A stretch of 64,000 nt of DNA from Mycolicibacterium holsaticum DSM 44478 = JCM 12374 (GTDB taxonomy: Bacteria; Actinomycetota; Actinomycetes; Mycobacteriales; Mycobacteriaceae): contig NZ_CP080998.1 of NCBI RefSeq assembly GCF_019645835.1, positions 4,216,001-4,280,000 on the forward strand, written 5' to 3'. The notes under the pieces were generated by a model. It did no database searches, was not told where the DNA came from, and saw only the letters and a program-made list of their open reading frames with translations. Both the position numbers and the translations under genes were made by a program. The stretch's first letter is position 1, and each line of letters begins with the position of its first letter. Below, one piece after another: positions 46,822-56,354 of the stretch.

Positions 46822-47700
46822 ATGGGCTTGGCATGGCAACAAGGGCCACTGGCCAGCGCGTCAGTGGGCCGGTTCTTGACAGCGCAACCCTTGCCCGACC
46901 GGCTGTTGTTCGCCGAACCGCTACGCCGTCGCATGCGGGTGCGCTACGCCGGTGAGTGGATCGTTGACAGCGAAGATGTCGTGCTGTTGCACGAGCCGGG
47001 CCGTTATCCGGTCGCCTACTTCGCTATCGGCGATGTCCGGGACGGCGCTCTGGTCGCCGAACAGCGCATCACGCAACATCGCGACTTGGGCCAAACCCAG
47101 TGGTTCACTGTCGAGGCCGCGGGTCACCAAGCCCAGCATGCCGCCTGGCAACTCGCTGCACTACCACCGCATGCCGCCGTATTGCAGGGCAGGGTGGCAT
47201 TTGCGTGGCGTGCCATGGATGCTTTCTACGAAGAAGATGAACGCATCGTCGGTCACGCCGCAGATCCCTACCACCGCATCGACATTCGTGCGACCTCGAG
47301 GCATTTGGTGGTGCGCGACTGCCAGCGTGTGATCGCCGATTCGCAGCGACCGCTGGCGCTCTACGAGTCGGGCTTTGCCACACGCTGGTATGTGCCGCGC
47401 GGAGACATCGACCAGGGCGCGCTGGAACCTGTCGATGGACAGACGTTCTGCCCCTACAAGGGGCTGGCCAGTTACTACACCATCGGAGGTCGTAAGCGCG
47501 CCGCCTGGTCCTACACCAACGCCTGGCCCGAGGTCGGATCGGTGAGCAACCTGGTGTCGTTCGAGCCAGACAAGATCGACGTGTATCTCGATGGGCGGCA
47601 GCTGCAGCTGCCGCCCGGACAGAATGTGGTTCCGCACGGCCTTGACCGCGGACTCGATCCCGGCGAAATACTCGCTCGCGAGCCAGTCCGGAGCCGGTGA
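46822..47700 (+). CDS. Tandem DUF427 protein
   Basis: 292 residues with two DUF427-type beta units; the second is the clearer (RPLALYESGFATRWYVPRGDID...TFCPYKGLASYYTI...AWSYTNAWPE). DUF427 proteins are small beta-sheet proteins often sited with redox or nucleotide enzymes; activity unknown. The ATG at 46822 has AAGGGA. The stop overlaps the VOC gene start (TGATG). Confidence 0.85.
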   Translation: MGLAWQQGPLASASVGRFLTAQPLPDRLLFAEPLRRRMRVRYAGEWIVDSEDVVLLHEPGRYPVAYFAIGDVRDGALVAEQRITQHRDLGQTQWFTVEAAGHQAQHAAWQLAALPPHAAVLQGRVAFAWRAMDAFYEEDERIVGHAADPYHRIDIRATSRHLVVRDCQRVIADSQRPLALYESGFATRWYVPRGDIDQGALEPVDGQTFCPYKGLASYYTIGGRKRAAWSYTNAWPEVGSVSNLVSFEPDKIDVYLDGRQLQLPPGQNVVPHGLDRGLDPGEILAREPVRSR

Positions 47701-48161
47701 TGGAGGCCCGGCTCGAAGTCGTCATTCTCGCGGTGTCAGATCCCGATGCGTCCCTGCGGTTTTACCGCGACAAGGTGGCATTCGACCTCGACGTCGACTA
47801 CGCACCTGCACCGGGCTTTCGCGTCGTACAGCTGACACCCGTTGGTGGCACCACCTCAATCCAGTTCGGTATCGGTCTGACCGGGACGTCACCCGGCCCC
47901 GCCCGCGGCCTGTATCTGGTCGTCGACGACATCGAGGGTGCCCGCAGTGACCTCATCGATCGTGGCGTTGCGGTCGGCGAAATCCGGCACAAGTGCACGG
48001 ATGGCGGCTGGCGCGGCGGTTTCCTTCCAGGCCTTGACCCGCACCGGGCCGACTACGCCAGCTTTGCCGACTTCGCCGATCCCGACGGCAACACATGGAC
48101 CCTGCAGGAGCGGGGATGCCAAGCCTTGCAACGAACTTCATCAAGCAACGGAAGGACCTGA
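47700..48161 (+). CDS. Glyoxalase/VOC-family protein
   Basis: 153 residues of the vicinal oxygen chelate fold (EVVILAVSDPDASLRFYRDKVAFDLDVDY..., LYLVVDDIEGARSDLIDRGV..., SFADFADPDGNTWTLQE). Such proteins include glyoxalases, ring-cleaving dioxygenases and antibiotic-binding proteins. It begins within the DUF427 stop and the flavoprotein starts 2 bp after its stop. A detoxification role for a reactive carbonyl or electrophile is inferred from the cluster. Confidence 0.87.
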   Translation: MEARLEVVILAVSDPDASLRFYRDKVAFDLDVDYAPAPGFRVVQLTPVGGTTSIQFGIGLTGTSPGPARGLYLVVDDIEGARSDLIDRGVAVGEIRHKCTDGGWRGGFLPGLDPHRADYASFADFADPDGNTWTLQERGCQALQRTSSSNGRT

Positions 48162-48163
48162 AC

Positions 48164-49654
48164 ATGAGCACGTCCACCCCACCCCAACAGCCCGATGTTG
48201 CACGTAGCGTCGCCGACCATACCTATGACGTCATCGTGTTGGGCGCCGGACCGGTCGGACAGAATATCTCGGCCCGCACTCGCGCCGCGGGGCTCACTGT
48301 CGCGGTGGTCGAACGCGAACTCGTCGGCGGCGAATGCTCGTACTGGGGGTGCGTTCCGAGCAAGGCCCTGCTACGCCCGGTGATTGCGGTGGCTGACTCG
48401 CGCAGGGTCGACGGTGCGCGGGAAGCCGTGTCCGGCCCGGTTTCGGCGCAGGGCGTTTTCGGTCGCCGTGACCGCTATGTCACGCTGTGGGACGACACCG
48501 GACAAGCCAACGCCGTCAAGGAAATGGGCGCCGAGCTGATCCGCGGACAGGCCCGTCTGGACGGGCCCCGTCGCGTGGCTGTGGCCACCGCCGATGACGA
48601 CTTGATCGTCTTGACCGCCCGCCACGCCGTTGCGATATGTACGGGTAGCACCGCCGCGCTGCCTGATATCCCGGGGATCGCCGAGGCGCAGCCCTGGACC
48701 AACCGCAAGGCGACCGACAGCAGCGAGGTCCCGGCGCGGCTGGCGATCGTCGGCGCAGGAGGTGTCGGTGTCGAGATGGCCACCGCATGGCAAGGCCTCG
48801 GCTCACACGTCACCCTGCTGGCCCGCGGCAAGGGTCTGCTGCCCCAGATGGAACCGTTCGTCGGCGAATTGGTGGCGAGCGGGCTGAGCGAAGCCGGCGT
48901 CGACGTGCGCACCGGTGTGACCGTGACCGAGCTACGCCGATCGGGCCGCACAGTGACCGTTGTCCTCGACGAGGAGGACGAACTGGAGGTCGATGAAATA
49001 CTTTTCGCGACCGGCCGTACCCCCAATACCGCCGACATCGGCCTACACACCGTCGGCCTGACACCGGGTCGATGGTTAGCCGTAGACGACAACTGCCGCG
49101 TCACCGGCGCGCACAACGATTGGCTCTACGCGCTTGGCGATGTCAACCACCGGGCGCTGTTGACCCACCAGGGCAAATACCAGGCCCGCATCGCCGGCGC
49201 CGCTATCGCCGCGACCGCCGCGGACAAACCACTGGACCGCACGACCTGGAGCCCGCACATGGCCACCGCGGACATCCACGCCGTACCGCAAGTGTTCTTC
49301 ACCGATCCTGAAGCCGCAGCCGTCGGGCTCACCGCCGGTCAGGCTGAGCGAGCCGGGTACCGAATCCGGGTCGTCGACGTCGACATCGGCGCAAGCGTTC
49401 CGGGCGCGAACTTCTACGCCGACGGATACACCGGCAGGGCCCGCCTGGTTGTCGACCTCGACGAGGGTCGTTTACTGGGTGCCACGTTCGTCGGGCCCGG
49501 GGTCGCCGATCTGCTGCACTCAGCGACTATCGCGGTGGCCGCTCGGGTTCCCCTCGACCGGCTGTGGCACGCCGTGCCATGCTTCCCGACCATCAGCGAA
49601 GTCTGGTTGCGCTTGATGGAAGCCAACCGCGACATGCAGGAGACGACCGCTTAG
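48164..49654 (+). CDS. FAD-dependent pyridine-nucleotide disulfide oxidoreductase
   Basis: 496 residues of the lipoamide dehydrogenase/mercuric reductase type. FAD motif VIVLGAGPVGQNIS; redox-active Cys58 and Cys63 in GGECSYWGCVPSKALL; NAD motif LAIVGAGGVGVEMATAW; ALGDVNH; and the dimer-interface His-Glu pair in WHAVPCFPTISEVW. It should reduce a disulfide, quinone or metal using NAD(P)H. Lacks an N-terminal metal-binding domain, so not a classical MerA. Last gene of the operon. Confidence 0.9.
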   Translation: MSTSTPPQQPDVARSVADHTYDVIVLGAGPVGQNISARTRAAGLTVAVVERELVGGECSYWGCVPSKALLRPVIAVADSRRVDGAREAVSGPVSAQGVFGRRDRYVTLWDDTGQANAVKEMGAELIRGQARLDGPRRVAVATADDDLIVLTARHAVAICTGSTAALPDIPGIAEAQPWTNRKATDSSEVPARLAIVGAGGVGVEMATAWQGLGSHVTLLARGKGLLPQMEPFVGELVASGLSEAGVDVRTGVTVTELRRSGRTVTVVLDEEDELEVDEILFATGRTPNTADIGLHTVGLTPGRWLAVDDNCRVTGAHNDWLYALGDVNHRALLTHQGKYQARIAGAAIAATAADKPLDRTTWSPHMATADIHAVPQVFFTDPEAAAVGLTAGQAERAGYRIRVVDVDIGASVPGANFYADGYTGRARLVVDLDEGRLLGATFVGPGVADLLHSATIAVAARVPLDRLWHAVPCFPTISEVWLRLMEANRDMQETTA

Positions 49655-49688
49655 TTCAACGGTGCCTCGCTCCCGATGTTGGACGGAA

Positions 49689-49716
49689 TTGACCTTCGTC
49701 GACCCGGGCTTAGATT
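49689..49716 (+). promoter_or_regulatory. Sigma-A-like promoter of the HNH gene
   Basis: TTGACC (49689-49694), 16-bp spacer, TAGATT (49711-49716). A second -10 candidate TAGTAT lies at 49746-49751, overlapping the LexA box. Confidence 0.55.
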
Positions 49717-49750
49717 GCCGCAGAATCAATGTCAGTGGATGCCGATAGTA

Positions 49751-49766
49751 TCGAACGTATGTTCGC
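49751..49766 (+). promoter_or_regulatory. LexA (SOS) box at the HNH gene start
   Basis: TCGAAC-GTAT-GTTCGC matches the mycobacterial SOS box TCGAAC-N4-GTTCGA at 11 of 12 positions. It overlaps the chosen ATG at 49759. LexA control of 13E12-family genes is known in M. tuberculosis. Confidence 0.75.
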
Positions 49767-51354
49767 TTCGGGGTTTGGTTCGGCCGACGACGCGGTGTTG
49801 GTCGCCGAAATCCAGGAGTGCACGCGCGCCGAGGCGCGCACCGCGGCGCGGCGTTTGGCGGCCATCGGCGAGTTGGCCGCGCGCGCCACCGAACACGATG
49901 AGGAACGCCAGCACTGGGTGGCCGATCTGTGGGATTGCGCCGCAGCCGAGGTGGCCACGGCGATGGGCGTCAGCCGGTATCGGGCCGGTCAGCAGATGGC
50001 GATCGGGTTGGCGCTGCGTGATCGGTTGCCCAAGGTGGCCGCGCTGTTCGCCGAGGGGCAGATCAGTGCCGAGGTGATCTCCACGATCACCTGGCGCACC
50101 CATTTGGTGCTCGGCGACGAGCCGCTGGCGCGGGTGGATGCCGAGATCGCCCAACGCGCGACCAATTGGGGCGCGTTGGGCCAGCAGCGGTTGGAGTTGG
50201 GCATCGATGCGGTCGTGGAGACCCACGATCCCGATGCACGGCGACGCTTTCACGAAGCCGCACGCCAATGTGATGTGCAGGTCGGCAAACCCGATGACGC
50301 CACCGGCACCGCCTCGGTTTACGGGCGGCTATCGGCCAGTGATGCGGCGCTGCTCAAACGGTGTCTGGAGCAGATGACCGCCGAGGTATGCCCGGACGAT
50401 CCCCGCAACCCGGGCCAGCTCCGCGCGGCGGCGCTGGGGGCGTTGTCCGCCGGCGCCGACCGGCTGGCCTGTCAATGCGGCAGCCCGCAATGCCCCCGCG
50501 GCGGGGCAGCTGACCCGCGCGCGGCGGCATTCGTCATCTACGCCCTCACCGACACCACCGCCCCCGCCCCCAAGCCGGCCTGGCTACGCCCCAACGCCAA
50601 GACCAACACCGATGCCGACTTGCAGGCCGATGCCGACGCACCCGGACCCGCGCCAGAAGCCGCGCCGCCGGAAGCCGAGTCGGAAAGCGAGACAGAAGCC
50701 GAGGCTAGCGCCGCGCCGACACCGGCGGCTAAGGCCAATCTATGGGTGCCGGCACCGGAGGCACCGCTGGCGGGGTCGGCGGCGGTGATCGTCGGCGGCG
50801 GGGTGATCCCGCCGGCGTTGCTGGCCGAATTGATCACCAACGGCGCCACCGTGCGCAGCGTGTATCGCCCCGCCGGGGTGAACCCCGAGCCGCGGTATCG
50901 GCCCTCACGCGCCTGTGAACGGTTCGTGCGCCTGCGCGATATGACATGCCGCTTCCCCGGCTGTGACCGCCCAGCCCAATACTGCGACATCGACCACACC
51001 GTGCCCTATCCGGTTGGTCTCACGCACGCGTCAAACCTGGCTTGTCTGTGTCGTTTTCATCACTTGCTGAAAACGTTCTGCGGCTGGCAGGACCAACAAC
51101 ACCCCGACGGCACCATCATCTGGACCGCCCCCAGCGGCCACACCTACAAAACCCACCCCACCAGCAAGCTGTACTTCCCAGACTGGAACACCACCACCGC
51201 CGACCTACCACCCCCGGCCAACCCACCCCCACCACCCTCGGCGCAACGCGCCCTGAAGATGCCGCGACGGCGACGCACCCGCGCCGCCGACAACGAAACA
51301 CGCATCCACGCCGAACGCCAACTCAACGCGACAACACCACGCCACTACCCCTAA
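49759..51354 (+). CDS. DUF222/HNH endonuclease-like protein (13E12 repeat family)
   Basis: 531 residues. N-terminal DUF222 helical region (about 1-230), a Glu/Pro-rich spacer, and a C-terminal HNH nuclease motif with zinc Cys: CRFPGCDRPAQYCDIDHTVPYP...NLACLCRFHHLLK. The 13E12 family is multicopy in mycobacteria. ATG 49759 is preferred over 49729 because the codons between have low GC in third position and the LexA box sits there; it may be leaderless. DNA damage induction is likely. Confidence 0.85.
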   Translation: MFASGFGSADDAVLVAEIQECTRAEARTAARRLAAIGELAARATEHDEERQHWVADLWDCAAAEVATAMGVSRYRAGQQMAIGLALRDRLPKVAALFAEGQISAEVISTITWRTHLVLGDEPLARVDAEIAQRATNWGALGQQRLELGIDAVVETHDPDARRRFHEAARQCDVQVGKPDDATGTASVYGRLSASDAALLKRCLEQMTAEVCPDDPRNPGQLRAAALGALSAGADRLACQCGSPQCPRGGAADPRAAAFVIYALTDTTAPAPKPAWLRPNAKTNTDADLQADADAPGPAPEAAPPEAESESETEAEASAAPTPAAKANLWVPAPEAPLAGSAAVIVGGGVIPPALLAELITNGATVRSVYRPAGVNPEPRYRPSRACERFVRLRDMTCRFPGCDRPAQYCDIDHTVPYPVGLTHASNLACLCRFHHLLKTFCGWQDQQHPDGTIIWTAPSGHTYKTHPTSKLYFPDWNTTTADLPPPANPPPPPSAQRALKMPRRRRTRAADNETRIHAERQLNATTPRHYP

Positions 51355-51438
51355 CCGCCACAGAATGCCGTCGGCCGGCAACGACCTCACCAAGCAATGC
51401 CACGACGACACCCAACATAGAATCGAACGCCCGCGCGG

Positions 51439-52830
51439 TCACTCCCCCACCTGAGGCAGTTCGTCGGCGGCGATTTCACACGGCGTACCCGCGTCGGCCC
51501 CCGGATCGAGCGGCGGTGACTCCGGCGGCGGCTCGGGGATCGGCGGCGGCACTGCTTCCGGTGGCGTCGGCACGGACGCAGGCGCGGCCGCAGCCTCTTC
51601 GGCGAGCATCTCGTCCTCTTGCGGCGCAGGGTTTTCCGGTGGCGCCTCGCACGCTCCATCGGCCTCACCAGCCTCTTCATCCGCTTCGGCATCTTCGTCG
51701 AGTTCGTCCTCGGGATCCTCGACCGCTTCTTCGTCGTGTTCGCCGGATTCCGGCGGCTCGTCCAGCTCAGGCGGTTCGATGCCCACCGGCTCGGCCAGCG
51801 CGCCGTCTGATCCGCCCAACAGACCACCCAACGTCTCGCCGAGTTGTTGGGCGAATCCCGATAGACCACTTCCCATCTCGGGTAGTCCACCGCCCAGCGA
51901 CGGCATCGGCGGCGGCGCCAGCGCAGGCGCCATAGCTGCCGGATCTCCCGCCGGGGCGGCGGCGGGCAACGGCGGCGGTGCAGAAGCGGGGTACGGCGCC
52001 GCTACGGGTGGCACTCCAGCGGCGGGTGCTGGCCCGCTCCACGCCGTTGGCGCGACGGGCACCACGTTCGGTGCCGGCGACCCGACGGCGGGTGCCGATG
52101 CCACGCCACCGTCAACCACAGGCGGCGTCCACGTAGGGCCCAGATCTCCCGGCACGTCGAATACCGCGTCCGCCTCCGACGCAAGCTCGGCCGTCGCGGC
52201 ATCGTATGCCGCCTCGATCGCGTCGACGGCAGCGCGCATCGCCGTCACCCATTCTCCGCCGATAATGTTGGCGACAAACGGTTTTATCTCGTGGTCAACC
52301 AGTTCGCTGGCCACCGCCCGGTCGCCCGCGCCCGTCGTCACGGTCTGAGCCGCAGCCAACCAATCGGCCCGCTGCGCCGAATCGCGATTGTCGATGGCCA
52401 ACACCGTCGAGACCTTCCCGTCGACGCTCTGCCACAGCTTGTCGCGTAACTCGGCCAGGCTGTGCGCGGCGGTGCGCACGGCGGCCGTCGCACGCGCCGA
52501 CGCTTCACCGTGCCGGCGCAAGAACTCCCGCGATGCGTCCGCGCCGCGGCCGTGCCACGCCGCCGTCAGCGCAACCAGGTGACTGTCTTGACGGGCCAGC
52601 GCCTCTTCGGTCGCCGTCACGACCGCCTGCAGTGCTGCGCAATCTTCGTCCAGCGCAGCCAGGTTCAGCCCCTCCTCGCTGGCGTACCGTTCACGCACCT
52701 GTGCCGCATGCGTCGTCAGATCCGGGTGTTCATAGCCGAGCATGCGGCAGGCCCAGACATAGTTCTGAACCGCGTCCACGGTCGGCACGCCCTCAGCCAA
52801 TCGCGAAGCCGCATCGAACTTCTCGGCCAT
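51439..52830 (-). CDS. Pro/Ala-rich ESX-4-linked protein (Rv3439c-like)
   Basis: 463 residues. The N-terminal half is helical (TRAQ-like spacing, TAAWHGRGADASREFLRRHG, a W-x-G motif like type VII substrates). The C-terminal half is a Pro/Ala/Glu-rich disordered tail with acidic runs. It starts 3 bp after the WXG-like gene 52834-53139, and both follow glmM, as in Rv3439c-Rv3440c. Probably secreted by or attached to ESX-4; not proven. Confidence 0.82.
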   Translation of the reverse strand: MAEKFDAASRLAEGVPTVDAVQNYVWACRMLGYEHPDLTTHAAQVRERYASEEGLNLAALDEDCAALQAVVTATEEALARQDSHLVALTAAWHGRGADASREFLRRHGEASARATAAVRTAAHSLAELRDKLWQSVDGKVSTVLAIDNRDSAQRADWLAAAQTVTTGAGDRAVASELVDHEIKPFVANIIGGEWVTAMRAAVDAIEAAYDAATAELASEADAVFDVPGDLGPTWTPPVVDGGVASAPAVGSPAPNVVPVAPTAWSGPAPAAGVPPVAAPYPASAPPPLPAAAPAGDPAAMAPALAPPPMPSLGGGLPEMGSGLSGFAQQLGETLGGLLGGSDGALAEPVGIEPPELDEPPESGEHDEEAVEDPEDELDEDAEADEEAGEADGACEAPPENPAPQEDEMLAEEAAAAPASVPTPPEAVPPPIPEPPPESPPLDPGADAGTPCEIAADELPQVGE

Positions 52831-52833
52831 CGC

Positions 52834-53139
52834 TCAGCCCACCCGCTCGCCGGCACGGGCGTCGGCCGCGGCGTACTGGTTGGCAGATACCCGCAGCACG
52901 GCAGCGATCTCCCTGCACGCCCGCGACCACTGCCGAATTTGATTGACGGTCCGCGCCACCGCCTCGCGCACCGCGTCGCCCCGCGCGACGTACGCCCGCC
53001 CCGCGCTCGCGCCGTCGAACGTCAGCCCGCTCAGGTGCGTGCGTAGAGTGCCGTCGAGGAGTTCGGCGACAGTTTGGTACTCGTCGGCCACACTGCGCAG
53101 CGCCGCTACATCAACACTCGCGGTGTCAGGTTGTCCCAT
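52834..53139 (-). CDS. WXG100-like ESX-4-linked protein (Rv3440c-like)
   Basis: 101 residues, two helices with a turn (TVAELLDGTLRTHLSGLTFDGASAGRAYVARGDAVREAVARTVNQIRQW), the size and shape of type VII partner proteins, though the W-x-G turn is replaced by LTFDGASAG. The ATG at 53139 lies a few bases after a SigM-type promoter, so the message is probably leaderless. Likely forms a pair with the downstream Pro-rich protein. Confidence 0.8.
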   Translation of the reverse strand: MGQPDTASVDVAALRSVADEYQTVAELLDGTLRTHLSGLTFDGASAGRAYVARGDAVREAVARTVNQIRQWSRACREIAAVLRVSANQYAAADARAGERVG

Positions 53140-53147
53140 ACAGGTTT

Positions 53148-53174
53148 GGACGCGGCATCCGGGCGTTCGGTTCC
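53148..53174 (-). promoter_or_regulatory. SigM-type promoter ahead of the Rv3440c-like gene
   Basis: Minus strand GGAAC (53170-53174), 18-bp spacer, GTCC (53148-53151). The start codon is 8 nt further on. Confidence 0.7.
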
Positions 53175-53178
53175 ATCC

Positions 53179-54516
53179 TCAGCGCGCTTCGCTGACCTGC
53201 TCGGCCACCCGCACCGCCAGCTGCCGCGCGGTGTCCTCGTCGGCCGCTTCCACCATCACCCGGACAACCTGCTCAGTCCCTGAGGGCCGCAAGAGGATCC
53301 GGCCGGTATCGCCCAGTTCGGCTTCAGCCTGCGCGACGGCGGTGCGCACCGACGGCGCGTCGGCGACCGTCGCCTTGTCCGTGACCGCCACGTTGATCAG
53401 CACCTGGGGCAGCGTCTGCATCGGCTCGGCCAGCGCGGCGAGCGGCTTGCGGGTCTGCGCCATCCGTGACATCAACCGCAACGCCGTGACGATCCCGTCG
53501 CCGGTGGTGCCCAACGTCGGCATGACGATGTGGCCCGACTGTTCGCCGCCGAGCGAGAACTCACCGGCGCGCAGCTCCTCGAGCACGTAGCGATCGCCGA
53601 CGCTGGTGGTCAGCACGTTGACGCCCGCCGCACGCATCGCCAAGTGCAATCCGAGATTGCTCATCACCGTCGTCACCAGCGTGTTGGACGCCAGCTCACC
53701 GGCTTCTTGCATCGCGAGCGCGAGTATCACCATGATCGCGTCGCCGTCGACGATGCGGCCGCTGGCGTCGACGGCCAAGCACCGGTCGGCGTCGCCGTCA
53801 TGCGCGATTCCCAGGTCCGCGCCGTGGGACGCCACCGCGGATTGCACGGCTTCCATGTGCGTCGAGCCGCAGCGTTCGTTGATGTTCAGGCCGTCGGGTG
53901 CGGCGTTGATCGCGATGACGTCGGCGCCCGCAGCCCGGTAGGCCTGCGGAGCGGCGGTCGAGGCGGCACCGTGGGCGCAGTCGACAACCACGGTCAGGCC
54001 GTCCAGCCGGGTGGTGACCGCCTTACCGACGTGCCGCAGGTACCGGTCGAGGGCATCTTCGGCGTCGACGACGCGGCCGATACCCGCGCCGACGGGGCGG
54101 TCGCCGGGGCCCTGGTGGACCAGCTCTTCGATCCGGTCCTCGGTGGCGTCGTCGAGTTTGTGGCCGCCCGGTCCGAAGATCTTGATGCCGTTGTCGGGCA
54201 TCGGGTTGTGCGACGCGCTGATCATCACCCCGAAGTCGGCGTCGTAGGCCCCGGTGAGATATGCCACGGCCGGCGTCGGCAGCACGCCGACCCGCAGTGC
54301 GTCGACACCCTCGCTGGTCAGGCCGGCGATCACCGCCGCCTCGAGCATCTCACCGCTGGCCCGTGGGTCACGGCCGACGACGGCCACCCGACGGGCCTGA
54401 CCGCCGACGGTGCCCAGCCTGCGCGCCGCCGCCGACCCCAGGGCCAGCGCGAGTTCCGCGGTCAGAGCCAGGTTGGCGACGCCGCGCACGCCATCGGTGC
54501 CGAACAGTCGAGCCAT
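53179..54516 (-). CDS. glmM: Phosphoglucosamine mutase
   Basis: 445 residues of the alpha-D-phosphohexomutase family. Start [12 protein letters not shown]; active-site Ser in [13 protein letters not shown]; metal loop DGDADR; sugar loop GGEQSGH; phosphate loop RPSGTEQ. It converts glucosamine-6-P to glucosamine-1-P for peptidoglycan, the step after GlmS. ATG 54516; the extension to 54597 lacks family match. Corresponds to Rv3441c (mrsA). Confidence 0.96.
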   Translation of the reverse strand: MARLFGTDGVRGVANLALTAELALALGSAAARRLGTVGGQARRVAVVGRDPRASGEMLEAAVIAGLTSEGVDALRVGVLPTPAVAYLTGAYDADFGVMISASHNPMPDNGIKIFGPGGHKLDDATEDRIEELVHQGPGDRPVGAGIGRVVDAEDALDRYLRHVGKAVTTRLDGLTVVVDCAHGAASTAAPQAYRAAGADVIAINAAPDGLNINERCGSTHMEAVQSAVASHGADLGIAHDGDADRCLAVDASGRIVDGDAIMVILALAMQEAGELASNTLVTTVMSNLGLHLAMRAAGVNVLTTSVGDRYVLEELRAGEFSLGGEQSGHIVMPTLGTTGDGIVTALRLMSRMAQTRKPLAALAEPMQTLPQVLINVAVTDKATVADAPSVRTAVAQAEAELGDTGRILLRPSGTEQVVRVMVEAADEDTARQLAVRVAEQVSEAR

Positions 54517-54603
54517 GCCGACAAACTTCTCACAGACGCCGCCGGAAAAACCAATTGGCGAAGGCGCCACCCGTGCCGCCGCCGAATCGGTACCCAACCG
54601 CGA

Positions 54604-54639
54604 CTCACCGCCCGCATCTGGACTGATACGGGCGGTGAG
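54604..54639 (-). terminator. Inverted repeat between the secreted-protein gene and glmM
   Basis: CTCACCGCCCG (54604-54614) and CGGGCGGTGAG (54629-54639) form a perfect 11-bp stem, 26 bp after the secreted-protein stop. No T-run, so termination is uncertain. Confidence 0.45.
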
Positions 54640-54664
54640 GTCGCTGATGTCACTGCTTATGAAG

Positions 54665-55363
54665 TCAGCCTCCGAGGATGCCGAGAATCTGGTTCAGCAG
54701 ATCGATGATCGGCTGCAACGGATTCGGCGGCACCGGAAGCCCGCCTGCCAGTGCGCACAACAGCCCGCCGAGCAGCCCGCCGGCTGGATCCGCGGTGATA
54801 TTCAGCACCACCTGATTCAGGTCAACGATCAGGCCGAGCAACTCCAGATGCAACGGCCCCAGCACCAGGTTGAGGACGTCGCATACTGCCTGCTGGCTTG
54901 CCAGCTGGACCTGTCCATTCTGGCCCGTGCTGGTCGTGGCCGACGACGACTGGGCTTCACCCGGCGTCGAAATATCGTTGACCGGCATCGCGAAGTTCGA
55001 GATGTTCACATCTCGGGCGGCGCCGCGGTCACCCGGCTGGTTGCCGGGTTGCGGCTGCCCCGGCGAGACCAGCTTGCCGATGAGCTGGCCAGTCAGTGCG
55101 ATGCCGGTGTTCGACGACGTCGCACCGTTGGCATCGGCCGTGGCCGGACCGGACTGCTGGGCTACTTCCTTGGCGGCGGTTGCAACAAACTGGCCGTTGA
55201 ACTTCACTCCGTTCGGGCCCGTTCCCTGCACCTGGACGACATTCTTCTTGCCGACGCCTGGTGGCTGTGCTGCTGCGGTCCCTCCGCCAGTCACACCCCC
55301 GACCAGCACCAACATCGCGGCGCTGACCACAACGGCCAGCAAGCGCGTCAGGTGACTCTTCAT
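54665..55363 (-). CDS. Secreted protein of unknown function upstream of glmM
   Basis: 232 residues. The signal peptide (hydrophobic 11-30, cut near TAAAQPPG) leads a domain beginning [30 protein letters not shown], then a polar Ser/Thr/Gln linker, and a hydrophobic C-terminal part ([45 protein letters not shown]). ATG 55363 with GGAG upstream. I do not recognise it beyond similarity to exported actinobacterial proteins with an ABC-like C-terminus. Two Cys may pair. Confidence 0.78.
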   Translation of the reverse strand: MKSHLTRLLAVVVSAAMLVLVGGVTGGGTAAAQPPGVGKKNVVQVQGTGPNGVKFNGQFVATAAKEVAQQSGPATADANGATSSNTGIALTGQLIGKLVSPGQPQPGNQPGDRGAARDVNISNFAMPVNDISTPGEAQSSSATTSTGQNGQVQLASQQAVCDVLNLVLGPLHLELLGLIVDLNQVVLNITADPAGGLLGGLLCALAGGLPVPPNPLQPIIDLLNQILGILGG

Positions 55364-55822
55364 GTTCACTCCATTCTCGTTTCGAAAGCAGCGGCCCGGC
55401 CCCCCGACGGCTACTGACGTCCCGCCGGTGGCGGCAATGGACCGCCCTGCGTGCAGCATCCGTGCTTCCACGGAGGTGGTTCCTCAGGGGGCGGGAGCTA
55501 AACAGAAATCGGCGAATCAATTTTCGTATCCGTAAGTAGGCGGAGACGACCTAATTAGCTGATAGGGCTGATGATCTGCCGTCGTCGCACGAATAGGCGC
55601 GATTGCACATTCGCTCCACGGTTTACCGAGACGGCAAAGAAGTTTTCGATGGCCTGTCCGCCAAACGACGCACCGCCCGCGTCCGGGGTACGGACGCCAG
55701 CGGTGGACGTTATCTGGTTGGTTCTGAGCCTTCAGCGGCTGCTCGGCGGCGCGCGCCTCCGCCGCCCGAGCCTCAGACTTCGAACCGAACTCGACGCTTC
55801 GTCCGTTTCTGCAGTTCGACCG
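55364..55822. other. Intergenic region upstream of the secreted-protein gene
   Basis: Contains the promoter and ribosome site of the minus-strand secreted-protein gene and otherwise nothing I can name. Open frames in this stretch are short, Arg-rich and without ribosome sites. Confidence 0.6.
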
Positions 55823-55862
55823 CAAAAACAAGCCGCCGGATACGCAGTGCGTATCCGGCGGC
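55823..55862 (-). terminator. Strong intrinsic terminator of rplM-rpsI
   Basis: GCCGCCGGATACGC (55832-55845) pairs perfectly with 55849-55862 (14 bp, 3-nt loop) and is followed on the minus strand by TTGTTTTT. It starts 16 bp after the rpsI stop. Confidence 0.92.
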
Positions 55863-55877
55863 TTGACGAACAGTCGA

Positions 55878-56354
55878 TCAGCGCTTGCTGTACTGAGGCG
55901 CCTTGCGGGCCTTCTTGAGGCCGTACTTCTTACGCTCGATTTCCCGCGGATCACGGGTCAGGAAGCCGGCCTTCTTCAGCGCCGGCCGGTCCTCGGGCTG
56001 CACCAGGATCAGCGCCCGCGCAATCGCCAGCCGCAGCGCGCCGGCCTGACCGGACGGGCCGCCACCGTCGAGGTGGGCATAGATGTCGAAGCTCTCCAGC
56101 CGATCCACGGTCACCAGCGGAGCCTTGATGAGCTGCTGGTGCACCTTGTTCGGGAAGTAGGCCTCGAGGCTGCGCCCGTCGAGGTGGAACTGGCCGGTGC
56201 CGGGCACCAGGCGCACCCGCACCACGGCCTCCTTGCGGCGGCCGACAGTCTGGATCGGGCGGTCGATCACCACAGGCTCACGCGGGGCGGCCTCGGTCTC
56301 GGCCGCGGCCGAGGTGGCGTCGGTTTCGGGGGTCGTCTCAACGGGCTGAGTCAC
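55878..56354 (-). CDS. rpsI: 30S ribosomal protein S9
   Basis: 158 residues. The conserved body ([63 protein letters not shown]) ends with the Ser-Lys-Arg tail that contacts the P-site tRNA. The N-terminal 35 residues form an actinobacterial Glu/Thr-rich extension. The GTG at 56354 overlaps the rplM stop (GTGA). Confidence 0.97.
   Translation of the reverse strand: MTQPVETTPETDATSAAAETEAAPREPVVIDRPIQTVGRRKEAVVRVRLVPGTGQFHLDGRSLEAYFPNKVHQQLIKAPLVTVDRLESFDIYAHLDGGGPSGQAGALRLAIARALILVQPEDRPALKKAGFLTRDPREIERKKYGLKKARKAPQYSKR

Noticed and set aside
55517..55954. 145-codon minus-strand ORF near rpsI
   Set aside because: It runs through the rplM-rpsI terminator and into rpsI out of frame; composition is non-coding.
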